From assembly GCA_016935735.1 (NCBI GenBank), contig JAFGQK010000119.1, positions 1-64,000 on the forward strand: 64,000 bases of DNA, in the 5' to 3' direction. The DNA is from Spirochaetales bacterium (GTDB taxonomy: Bacteria > Spirochaetota > Spirochaetia > SZUA-6 > JAFGRV01). Below the pieces are notes generated by a model. That model was not told where the DNA came from. It made no database searches and worked only from the letters and a program-made list of their open reading frames with translations. Both the position numbers and the translations under genes were made by a program. Shown in pieces: positions 19,885 to 28,552 of this stretch (within the stretch, counting starts at the first letter, position 1; each line of letters opens with the position of its first letter).

Positions 19885-20757
19885 TTAAAGATGTCCATCC
19901 AGGGGCTCCATATGAATCGTTGCATAAATTCCAAGTTTTTCCTTTAATGCCAGCTCGAGCTGTGTGGCCATTTTATGAGCCTGGTTAAGGGTAATCTGTC
20001 CCTTTAACTTGATATGAAAACTGAGTTCCGTGTGATTCCCGTACCGGTGAATATGCATATGATGAATATATATATTTGCCGGATATATTTCTTCTGCAAT
20101 GGCAGTTATCTTTTTCCTTAATTCCTCATCGGGTTTTTCACCAAGAAGGGGGTTTGCCCCTTTAATGAGAATATCCAGTGCAGTATAAAAAATAAGCAGG
20201 GCTACAATAATTCCGAGTACCCCGTCTATCCACCAGAAGTAATTCTGAAGGAAAATACCGGCAAGAATGACAATAGAAGCGATAGCATCACTCTGGTGAT
20301 GCCATCCGTCTGCTTTTAGAGATCTGGAATCTGCCTTTTTGCCGGCCCAGAAAGAAAAAATGGCTAATGCTTCTTTTAAAACGGCAGATACTAAAAAAAC
20401 AATGATAGCAAACAGCCCGAAATGGGCACTTTCACTGTGTATAAGTTTATTTATTGATTCAACCATGAAATTAATCGCCACAACACCGAGTAATGCACTG
20501 ATAATGATCGAAGCAATAAGTTCAGCCCGGCCATGGCCAAAGGGATGTTCGTTGTCTGCTGGTTTCGATGATGCTTTTGCCCCTGCTATCACAACAATCG
20601 AGGTAATGGAATCGGAAAGGGTATGCCATGCATCGGCAATAATAGCGACCGATCCAGTTACAATGCCGGCCCAGTACTTTAACGCAAAAAGCAGGGTATT
20701 CAGGACAATTGATACCCACCCTTCTGTATAGGCAAGATAGGTAAATTCACTTTTCAT
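19885..20757 (-). CDS. cation diffusion facilitator (CDF) family transporter
   Basis: ADAWHTLSDSITSIVV and ADGWHHQSDAIASIV metal-site motifs, DNEHPFGHGRAE. Confidence 0.95.
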   Translation of the reverse strand: MKSEFTYLAYTEGWVSIVLNTLLFALKYWAGIVTGSVAIIADAWHTLSDSITSIVVIAGAKASSKPADNEHPFGHGRAELIASIIISALLGVVAINFMVESINKLIHSESAHFGLFAIIVFLVSAVLKEALAIFSFWAGKKADSRSLKADGWHHQSDAIASIVILAGIFLQNYFWWIDGVLGIIVALLIFYTALDILIKGANPLLGEKPDEELRKKITAIAEEIYPANIYIHHMHIHRYGNHTELSFHIKLKGQITLNQAHKMATQLELALKEKLGIYATIHMEPLDGHL

Positions 20758-20804
20758 AAATCCTTCTTTCTAAAACCCACCGGTTTCATTCTCCATAAAT
20801 ACTT

Positions 20805-20831
20805 GGTTAGTTAGTTAGAAAGAGCTAACTA
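20805..20831. promoter_or_regulatory. putative MarR operator upstream of CDF gene
   Basis: GGTTAGTTAGTTAG-AAAGAG-CTAACTA; TAGTTAG/CTAACTA arms with 6-nt spacer. Confidence 0.6.
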
Positions 20832-20846
20832 TAATAGTAAATTTAT

Positions 20847-21269
20847 TCAGATTTTTTCTATAACCTTTTTCAAGAGTTTTGTTAATTGTAAAAGTTCTTT
20901 ATCGGAAAGAAATCGTTCAATTATTTCTGCAAACCTGTAATGTATTCCATCATGAAGGACAGCAAGCTTTTCCCCCTTTTCTGTAAGCATGATATTGAAA
21001 GAACGTCTATCCTCTTCTGACCGGATTTTTTTTATATACCCGTTCCTTTCCAGTTTATAGACAAGTGCTGTTGCAGAAGGTTTGCTTACATCTATTTTTT
21101 CTGCAAGCTCTGTCAGCGTCGGTTGTTTTAAATGATATATTTCATCCAGGTAATAAAGCTGTCTTGCCGAAAGGTTTGAAAGATCACTTTTTTCAATAAT
21201 TCTTCTTTCGTATTCTTCTATCCGGTGCGTTAATATTTCAATAATTTTACCAAGTGATATTGTTTCCAT
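20847..21269 (-). CDS. MarR-family transcriptional regulator
   Basis: wHTH: PTLTELAEKIDVSKPSATALVYKLERNGYIKKIRSEEDRRSFNIMLTEKG. Confidence 0.93.
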   Translation of the reverse strand: METISLGKIIEILTHRIEEYERRIIEKSDLSNLSARQLYYLDEIYHLKQPTLTELAEKIDVSKPSATALVYKLERNGYIKKIRSEEDRRSFNIMLTEKGEKLAVLHDGIHYRFAEIIERFLSDKELLQLTKLLKKVIEKI

Positions 21270-21279
21270 ATTTCTTATT

Positions 21280-21307
21280 AAAGGTTAGTTCGCTTTAACT
21301 AACCTTT
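21280..21307. promoter_or_regulatory. palindromic operator upstream of marR-type gene
   Basis: AAAGGTTAGTT-CGCTTT-AACTAACCTTT, perfect 11-bp arms with 6-nt spacer. Confidence 0.7.
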
Positions 21308-21438
21308 ATTTTTACTATAACTATTTATTTTTCCAGTGTCAAGCATACAAGGCATAAAAACACCGGTACTCTTGCAATATTATCTCTCATTCTCTAAGAT
21401 ATATAAAAGGATGCCTGTTTTTTCTAAAAGGAGATACT

Positions 21439-22788
21439 ATGGCAGAAATAAAGAAATGGCAAACGGGTGAGTTCATCAACAACCGGTATGAAATTATATC
21501 TTTTCTTGGCAAAGGGGGTATGGGGAAAACCTATCTTGCCCTGGATAAAGAAACAGGAAAAAGGGTTGCGTTAAAATTACTCACGTTCAGTGATATAGAT
21601 GATTGGAAGGTCCTGGAATTGTTTGAAAGGGAGATAAAAACCCTTGCTGCAATCGATCATCCCCTTATCCCTGATTACCTGGATAATTTTCGAATAGATG
21701 ATGGAAATGAATTATACTTTGTCCTTGTCCAGGAATACATCGAAGGAAAAACCCTCCTTAATCTGGTTAAAACCGGGAAACGGTTTACCAATAGTGAAGT
21801 GGAAGAGATATTTAAAAGCCTTCTTGAGACTGTTTCCTATATCCATGAGTTACATCCCCCGGTGATTCACCGGGATATCAATCCAAAGAATATCATTCTT
21901 GCAGATAATGGGAAGGTATTTCTTGTGGATTTCGGAGCAGTTGCCGATCCGGTAAAGTCAAATAATGCAAGTACCATTGTCGGAACCATCGGCTATATGC
22001 CCCAGGAACAACTTTATGGGAAAATAAAACCTGCATCAGATATGTATGCCCTTGCTGCAACAATGATCTTTCTCCTTACCGGTAAGGAGCCTTCGGAGTT
22101 TGATCTGAAGAATATGCGTCTGGATTATCATGCAGAAGTGGATATTTCAGGAAAAATAAAGACCATTCTTGATAGAATGCTTGATCCTGATTATAAGACA
22201 CGGCTTTCGGATGCAAAAAAAGCTCTTGATTTTCTTGAAGGCAGGGAAAACTTTCAGGAAGCAGGTTCTTTACAGGATTCTCCAGATACAGAGCATGTCA
22301 TGATTAATCAGACCAGTGAAGGATACAAAGAAATTTCTTTTAAGAAAAAAAAGGCTATCTATTTTTTCCTTATTTTTTTTGCAATTGCATGGAATTCAAT
22401 TTTAATCGGTTTTATTACGAACTTTGGCGAAATGGAGGAAATCCCCGTCTTTATCTACCTTTTTATGACTCCTTTTTTTGGAGCAGGTATTTTCATGATC
22501 GGAATGATTCTTTATGGTTTTTTTGGAAATGTAACCCTGTTACTTACCGGGGATGAGTTACGCTATAAAAATACAATTTTTGGCTTTACTTTTAAAAGCA
22601 GTTCCGTATCTTACCATGATATAAAGGGAACAAAGATTATAGAAGAGCGTGGATCAAAAGGACATGTTTCATATATTCTGAAAGTTTTCGGATCTGGTCA
22701 GACAATAAAGATCGGGCAATTCCAGGGACTTGACAGGAATGATCTTGATTATTTAAAAGATCTGATTGAAAAAGAGGTATTTTGTTAA
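21439..22788 (+). CDS. Ser/Thr protein kinase with C-terminal TM region
   Basis: GKGGMGKTYLALD, HRDINPKNI, DFGAV, then TM helices. Confidence 0.95.
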   Translation: MAEIKKWQTGEFINNRYEIISFLGKGGMGKTYLALDKETGKRVALKLLTFSDIDDWKVLELFEREIKTLAAIDHPLIPDYLDNFRIDDGNELYFVLVQEYIEGKTLLNLVKTGKRFTNSEVEEIFKSLLETVSYIHELHPPVIHRDINPKNIILADNGKVFLVDFGAVADPVKSNNASTIVGTIGYMPQEQLYGKIKPASDMYALAATMIFLLTGKEPSEFDLKNMRLDYHAEVDISGKIKTILDRMLDPDYKTRLSDAKKALDFLEGRENFQEAGSLQDSPDTEHVMINQTSEGYKEISFKKKKAIYFFLIFFAIAWNSILIGFITNFGEMEEIPVFIYLFMTPFFGAGIFMIGMILYGFFGNVTLLLTGDELRYKNTIFGFTFKSSSVSYHDIKGTKIIEERGSKGHVSYILKVFGSGQTIKIGQFQGLDRNDLDYLKDLIEKEVFC

Positions 22789-22818
22789 AAAGAGTAGCTG
22801 GTAAACCGGAGGGATTTT

Positions 22819-23448
22819 ATGGATGGTGCATTATTATTGCGTATTTTAGGAAAGTTTATATTTCTTGTCGTGGGAATAATTTTTCTTTGTATTGTTATTT
22901 TTGTTCATACAAGTTCACTGCAAACTTTTTCATGGGAAATAACGGATGGACTTATTCTTTCGGCATCAATTATCCAGAGACTGGATAGTGATAACCAGAT
23001 CGAATATTATCCAGAGGTTTCATATTCATATAGCATAGAAGGAAAAGAATATAGATCAACAAGAATAAGCCTTTTCCAGGTTGGTAATGGAACAAAAAGT
23101 GAAGCGGCAACAATAGTTAACAGATATCCCACAGGGAAAAATATAACAGTGTATTATGATCCCCAAAATCCCGGGAATGCTGTATTAGTCAGGGGTATCT
23201 CACCCTTTGTGATGACCATATTATACATCCTTGTTGTTATTGTTCTTGCAGCAGGTATTATTGCTGCTATTATGGTCCCATTGTCTTCCCGGGAACGGAA
23301 AATAAGAAAAATAAGGAATAAAGCGTTAAGCAGCAAACTGCCACCCACAACAAAACCATCAACCTGCCTTCAATGCGGAAAAGAAAACCCGGCTGGTGTT
23401 ACTCTTTGTTCCTTTTGTGGGAGCGTGGATTTAAAAGAAATCACATAG
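22819..23448 (+). CDS. DUF3592-like membrane protein with C-terminal zinc ribbon
   Basis: YSIEGKEYRSTR...YPTGKNITVYYDPQNPGNAVL; CLQCGKENPAGVTLCSFCG. Confidence 0.8.
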   Translation: MDGALLLRILGKFIFLVVGIIFLCIVIFVHTSSLQTFSWEITDGLILSASIIQRLDSDNQIEYYPEVSYSYSIEGKEYRSTRISLFQVGNGTKSEAATIVNRYPTGKNITVYYDPQNPGNAVLVRGISPFVMTILYILVVIVLAAGIIAAIMVPLSSRERKIRKIRNKALSSKLPPTTKPSTCLQCGKENPAGVTLCSFCGSVDLKEIT

Positions 23449-23570
23449 CTTCATAAATGGTATTGTATGATTTCTTTTACGGAAGTGTGAATTTGAAAAG
23501 AATTTTCTGATTATAAAATAAATCATTTGCTATTGATTCTTTTTTCTATGAGTGATATATTACAATTACA

Positions 23571-23620
23571 GACAAATGATGACAATCATAGACAAATAAA
23601 GACGATAGGAGACAAGTATA
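23571..23620. promoter_or_regulatory. five GACAA-type direct repeats in exact 10-bp phase
   Basis: GACAAATGAT GACAATCATA GACAAATAAA GACGATAGGA GACAAGTATA. Confidence 0.85.
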
Positions 23621-24360
23621 TGAGCATCATTAAAAAAGAAAAAAAAGCTGACGAGGAGATTATGACTCTCAGCGAACTGGCCGGGTATCTGAAGATATCC
23701 GAGCAGACACTTCACAATATGGCAGAAAAAGGTGAAATTCCGGTTGCTACCATAGCAAATCAACAGAGGTTTATGAGGACAATTATTGATGACTGGTTTA
23801 TGTCCAGGATGACAATGGCATCAAAAACAACACTGGTAAAGCTCTGTGAAGAGGGAACGATCATTCTGCCACTTTCACGGCTTGTGCAACCGGAGTTCAT
23901 TCTTTTTGATGTGAAACCCGGTTCAAAAGAAGAAATTTTGAGCCAATTAATAGAACCGCTCCATAAATCCGGTAAACTGGAGGATAAAAATCTCTTATTA
24001 CAGCTTTTACTTGACCGGGAGGAAATGGTTTCCACTGCAATCAGCAAAGGTGTGGCAATTCCCCATCCGCGAAATCCGGAGGAATGTCCGGTCAAAGAAC
24101 CCTGTATTGTATTCGGATTATGCAGCGAAGGCGCAGATTTTGATTCCCTGGATGGAAACAAGACATATCTCTTTTTCTTAGTATGTACTTCTTCAGAACT
24201 GGTTCATCTTAAAATCATGGCAAAACTTGCTATTCTTATAAGGAATAAAGACATTGTGTACCGGCTTAAAGCGGTGAAAACGAAAAAAGATGTCATGAGG
24301 CACTTGATCACCATCGATCAGGAAATCTTTGCAATAAATAAATGGAAGGATGTTATATAG
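23620..24360 (+). CDS. excisionase-type HTH fused to PTS EIIA (PtsN-like) domain
   Basis: MTLSELAGYLKISEQTLHNMAEKGEIPVATIANQQRF HTH; EIIA active site GVAIPHPR. ATG at 23620 has GGAG 8 nt upstream, preferred over the track start at 23527. Confidence 0.85.
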   Translation: MSIIKKEKKADEEIMTLSELAGYLKISEQTLHNMAEKGEIPVATIANQQRFMRTIIDDWFMSRMTMASKTTLVKLCEEGTIILPLSRLVQPEFILFDVKPGSKEEILSQLIEPLHKSGKLEDKNLLLQLLLDREEMVSTAISKGVAIPHPRNPEECPVKEPCIVFGLCSEGADFDSLDGNKTYLFFLVCTSSELVHLKIMAKLAILIRNKDIVYRLKAVKTKKDVMRHLITIDQEIFAINKWKDVI

Positions 24361-24374
24361 GCCGGATCCTTTAT

Positions 24375-25058
24375 TCAGCTGTATAATTTTTCAAGTCTGG
24401 GCGGTTCATAATGAAACCTGGTAAAAAGAACGAATCGTGCAAGGTCAAATATGCGGTCAGCATTATCGCAGATAATTGAATCGGAAGAAGCAATAATCCC
24501 CTGGTAATTCTTAAGAAAATAATCTGCGGATGAAACTACTTCAATATTAAAGGGGAAAGACAGGGCATCGGTGCATTTTTTTCTGAGGATATATGCCATA
24601 TCTCCCGAATGAGAGACCGGGGAATCCAGATAAATTTCTGTTTTTTCCGCTTTTACCATTTCTATACAGGTAATAATTTCTTTTATCGCTCTTTCGGTTG
24701 TCTTTTTTACATGAAAATTCCCATAAACCCCGGAAGAATCCCTTACAATTCCATCATCTGCGACAAAAAGAGGAAATCCTCTTAAATAACTATCCACGGT
24801 AATGAGTACATTATACCAATCAATCCCCAGGGGAACATCGCTAATCTCTTTACTATCCACGATTTTTTTATAGCGGGACATGGATTCCGTTGTTTTTCCA
24901 ACTCCCCGGAACAGGCAATTCCTTTCACCCCGGGACAATCGATACCTGTCACCCACCAGTTTAAGAAGGGCTTTTCGGGGGTAGTCTCTGTTCATGAGAT
25001 ACCTGTAATCATCAATAGCATCCTGAAAAGCTGACATTGACAACCTTATTATACTCAT
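24375..25058 (-). CDS. DUF434-like protein
   Basis: DAIDDYRYLMNRDYPRKALLKLVGDRYRLSRGERNCLFRGV start typical of DUF434 proteins. Confidence 0.75.
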   Translation of the reverse strand: MSIIRLSMSAFQDAIDDYRYLMNRDYPRKALLKLVGDRYRLSRGERNCLFRGVGKTTESMSRYKKIVDSKEISDVPLGIDWYNVLITVDSYLRGFPLFVADDGIVRDSSGVYGNFHVKKTTERAIKEIITCIEMVKAEKTEIYLDSPVSHSGDMAYILRKKCTDALSFPFNIEVVSSADYFLKNYQGIIASSDSIICDNADRIFDLARFVLFTRFHYEPPRLEKLYS

Positions 25059-25095
25059 TATAATAATAAAGAGTAAAGCAAAATAAGAGGAGGAA

Positions 25096-25380
25096 ATGGA
25101 AAAGAAGAAAAATAAAGGATTATATGCCAGGGTTTACGGACGTGTTCAGGGCGTCGGTTTCAGGTTCTCGACAGTAATGCAGGCACGAAGAATAGGTGTG
25201 TCAGGCTACGCACGCAATATGCCGGACGGTTCAGTTGAAGTGGTTGCAGAAGGAGATGCTGATAATCTGAAAAAGCTTATTTCATGGCTTAAACAGGGAC
25301 CTCCCGGATCCAGGGTGGATAATGTGGACTTTCATTATACGCCCTATAATGGATATTACAAAAGCTTTGGTATTGAATAA
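25096..25380 (+). CDS. acyP: acylphosphatase
   Basis: [43 protein letters not shown]. Confidence 0.97.
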   Translation: MEKKKNKGLYARVYGRVQGVGFRFSTVMQARRIGVSGYARNMPDGSVEVVAEGDADNLKKLISWLKQGPPGSRVDNVDFHYTPYNGYYKSFGIE

Positions 25381-25510
25381 TGTTCAACAAGTTGAACTCC
25401 AATTGTAATTTTTATGGGGTGCTAAAAATACTTGCAGGTCAAATGAACTTTCGTTATACTACCAATTAATAGGCTGCATGGGATTGTTGTTTTAATTCCC
25501 GGGAAGGAGT

Positions 25511-26449
25511 ATGACCGTGACTAATTATCGAACAGAAGAAAATATCTCCATGATAACAACAAGTTTTGCAAATGTGATCATTGTTTCTCTTTTCATTTCC
25601 TTTATATTTACCAGTCTGTATTTCTTAATATTTATTTCTTTGCAAATAGCAATTGATCTTCGAATATTAATAGTAGGTATTGTCATTTTTTCTGTATATT
25701 TCATAAGTAATCTTTTTATACGTACAGAATTTTTCATTGCAGTGAAGAAAGATTATAAAATCAGGCCCCCACTCCAGATACTTATTATCTCTGTTTCTGC
25801 ATATATTGCCCTTTTTTTTATTATTCCCGATAGATTTATGGAATCAGATAAAGTATCACTCCCGGTCTTTGTCCTGCTTACCATTCCAAGCGGAGTTATC
25901 GGGATGGTATCCCAGAAAGTTCTCTATCATAGTTTTATAATTCTCATTAAATTTTTCTCAAAGATTTTCTCAAAAGATATCCTCGGAAATGATGCTTTCT
26001 ATGAAAATATTGAGTTTAAGTATCATGAATTTCTGCGGCACGGCGGGATTTTCTCTATTATTCTCATATCCTTTACAATTCCCAAATATGCTGCAAGTAA
26101 ATTAAAACGGAGTCTGATTTTTACTCTCTTTTTTGATATTTTGCGTAAAAATATCCGAAAAACAGATTTCCTGGGAATCCTTGAAAATGGGAAAACAGCT
26201 GCTATTCTTTCTAATGGCAATAACGCAGAAAAAGCATATGTCCAGGCAAAAAGACTTGTGAATACACTAAAAGACAACCAATTACTTATGAAGAAACTGC
26301 ATGTTTACAACTCTATAATTAAAAGCAGCATAATCCAGGCAAGTAAAGAACATGAAAGTTTTGAAAAGCTTATGGAAAACGTTTTTGCTGTTTTACATAA
26401 AATACTCCAGAATAAAAAGATAGAAATAGAGATAGAGATAGCAAAATAA
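25511..26449 (+). CDS. hypothetical membrane protein with possible degenerate cyclase-like C-terminus
   Basis: About four TM helices followed by a soluble region (TDFLGILENGKTAAILSNGNNAEKAYVQAKRLVNTL). Confidence 0.55.
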   Translation: MTVTNYRTEENISMITTSFANVIIVSLFISFIFTSLYFLIFISLQIAIDLRILIVGIVIFSVYFISNLFIRTEFFIAVKKDYKIRPPLQILIISVSAYIALFFIIPDRFMESDKVSLPVFVLLTIPSGVIGMVSQKVLYHSFIILIKFFSKIFSKDILGNDAFYENIEFKYHEFLRHGGIFSIILISFTIPKYAASKLKRSLIFTLFFDILRKNIRKTDFLGILENGKTAAILSNGNNAEKAYVQAKRLVNTLKDNQLLMKKLHVYNSIIKSSIIQASKEHESFEKLMENVFAVLHKILQNKKIEIEIEIAK

Positions 26450-26463
26450 TGCCATTTATCATT

Positions 26464-26700
26464 CTATTTTTTTTCTTCCAGCAGTTTTGTAACAAATGAT
26501 ACATTATCTTCCAGTTGTAATACCCTATCGTTTCGCTCAGTAATCATGGATTCCAGTTCGGCTACCTTCTTTTCCAGTTCGGTAACTTTATTCTTTGTTT
26601 CCTGGTCCAGACGCTGTCTTTTCTTTGTCAGATAATCAAACCCGGAAGCAAAAAGAGTTACCAGGACCACTCCGCCGACAATGATGAGTGTAATACCCAT
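26464..26700 (-). CDS. small membrane-anchored coiled-coil protein (78 aa)
   Basis: One TM then heptad-like helix; SD GGAG upstream of ATG. Confidence 0.65.
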   Translation of the reverse strand: MGITLIIVGGVVLVTLFASGFDYLTKKRQRLDQETKNKVTELEKKVAELESMITERNDRVLQLEDNVSFVTKLLEEKK

Positions 26701-26718
26701 TATGTTTCTCCTTTATAT

Positions 26719-26777
26719 TCCTTAGCCAATTGCAAAAAATCTATAACTATTATTGGATTTTTGCAATTGGTTAAGGA
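26719..26777. repeat. near-perfect ~22-bp inverted repeat in the leader of the 78-aa gene
   Basis: TCCTTAGCCAATTGCAAAAAATC ... GATTTTTGCAATTGGTTAAGGA, one G:T position and one bulged A. Confidence 0.85.
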
Positions 26778-27049
26778 GCATTTTTATTATATTAAGAGGA
26801 ATTAAAAATACTCCACCTTTGTGTAGGTTGATTCTTGCAGTAAATATGGTATTTTTGCAAGAATCTCTCCTGAAAAAATATTTATACTGGCTGTATGTAC
26901 ATAGAAAAGTGCTTCTTTCCATTTCGCGGACACCGAAAAAAAGGAAGGAAGATTTTTATACCTTTGCTCAACTCTTTTTCCGGGATTCCTTTAAAAGAAG
27001 CTTCCGGGACTGCTTCTTTTTATCAAATGAACATCACAAATCCGCCTTT

Positions 27050-27400
27050 TTAGAAAGTGTCCATAGATAAATCACCGTCATCATAAAGCGGTTTTTCTAA
27101 AAAGCGTTTTAATGCATCATTGTTCTGGTCAATAAGCTTCATTTCCACCAGGTTGCAGAAACACCGCTCATTTAAATGATCCTGCAGATTTTTCCCTTCG
27201 TCATATTTGCGGATGACAAAGGATTTCCTCTCTTTTACGATTTCAGCAGCAATCCTGTCAATAATTGAACCATCGATTGCTTCTGCATAATAGGATTTTA
27301 AGTGATCCAGATCTCTCCATACGAATAAATCTGTCCGCCCATTACCTACACAATCCTTGAGGGTTTTGTTAATATCAAGACTAATATGCATTTCCATCAC
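27050..27400 (-). CDS. hypothetical protein, 116 aa
   Basis: Intact ORF; no family recognised. Confidence 0.5.
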   Translation of the reverse strand: MMEMHISLDINKTLKDCVGNGRTDLFVWRDLDHLKSYYAEAIDGSIIDRIAAEIVKERKSFVIRKYDEGKNLQDHLNERCFCNLVEMKLIDQNNDALKRFLEKPLYDDGDLSMDTF

Positions 27401-27544
27401 CTTTTTGTTATAAACTTTTTACAATTTAAAATTAATACCGGAAAAACGTAAAGTCAAGAAAAAAATACAGGGAATCGTCAAAATAGTGTTTTTTTTCAAA
27501 TCGCCAGACTCCATGAAAGGGTATCAAGTGTAAAGTAGGTTTAT

Positions 27545-28528
27545 TTATATCTTTTCTGCACACATTATGGTGTTTTTTCCTGCTTTTTTTGAAGAGTAAA
27601 GAGCTTTATCTGCCGCTTCCTTTAATACAGACGCTGTTTTCCCATGGTCAGGGAACTCTGCTATCCCGATGCTTGCAGTAACAGGTGCATCCAGGGTTAC
27701 ACCCGTAGACAAAGGTTGTTTCCAGATAGCGGTAAGAATATTCTTGAACCTTTTTGCCACCTGGAGCGAATCAGTAACAGATAAATCCGGTAAGAGAACA
27801 GCAAACTCATCTCCTCCAAGCCGGGAGATTACGGCATTTTCCCTGCATGCTGATTTTATGCAATAAGCGATATTTCTCAATATCTCATCTCCCCTGGTCC
27901 TGCCCAAAGTCTGGTTAATTTTACGGAAATCATCAACATCAAACATAATCAGGGAAAAGGTATTCTTATTCTGTTTTGATTTCATAATCGTTAATTCCAG
28001 GGATTCTTCAAAAAACCGCTTATTATATAATCCGGTTAATTCATCAATAATTGCCCGGTGCCTGGCTTTTTCCCCCCACATGGCCATGGTTGCCAGGAAT
28101 TTATCTGCTTCATGTAAATCGCAGATCATATAACGTAATATGGCTTTTAGTATTTTCACGCCTGTAACCGGATTGGTCCAGATAAAACGGTGAAAATCTA
28201 TAAAATCAATAAGAAGCAGTTCCACATCGGTAACAGCATAACAGGTGGTGTATCCCGGGAGGGCTTCTACCAGGGGCATTACACCCAGAAACATCCCGGG
28301 TGAATACCGTGCAAGATCTATCTGGCTGCCATCCCCGTATTTTGTATAACTGCCCACCAGCCCTTTTTCTACAATATAAAGCTGCCTTCCAACATCCCCC
28401 TGCTTGAAAATAATATCATCTTTTTTAAGAATTAAGGGTCTCGAGATACTTATAAATTGTTTTTTTTCCTGTAATGAACATTCTTCAAGGATCATCACTT
28501 TTTTCAGGAAATCATCATCCTTATTCAT
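27545..28528 (-). CDS. cyclic nucleotide-binding-like domain + GGDEF diguanylate cyclase
   Basis: cNMP domain (DDIIFKQGDVGRQLYIVEKGLVGSY), SRLGGDEFAVLLPD. Confidence 0.92.
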   Translation of the reverse strand: MNKDDDFLKKVMILEECSLQEKKQFISISRPLILKKDDIIFKQGDVGRQLYIVEKGLVGSYTKYGDGSQIDLARYSPGMFLGVMPLVEALPGYTTCYAVTDVELLLIDFIDFHRFIWTNPVTGVKILKAILRYMICDLHEADKFLATMAMWGEKARHRAIIDELTGLYNKRFFEESLELTIMKSKQNKNTFSLIMFDVDDFRKINQTLGRTRGDEILRNIAYCIKSACRENAVISRLGGDEFAVLLPDLSVTDSLQVAKRFKNILTAIWKQPLSTGVTLDAPVTASIGIAEFPDHGKTASVLKEAADKALYSSKKAGKNTIMCAEKI

Positions 28529-28552
28529 AAATGATCCTTATTCATAAATGAT
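28519..28552. repeat. 17-bp tandem duplication at gene junction
   Basis: CCTTATTCATAAATGAT twice in direct succession, followed by CCTTAT. Confidence 0.95.

Noticed and set aside
23571-23620. Considered as a CRISPR-like or minisatellite coding repeat
   Set aside because: Units are 10 bp with no spacers, and the downstream ATG with good SD makes the region a leader rather than coding
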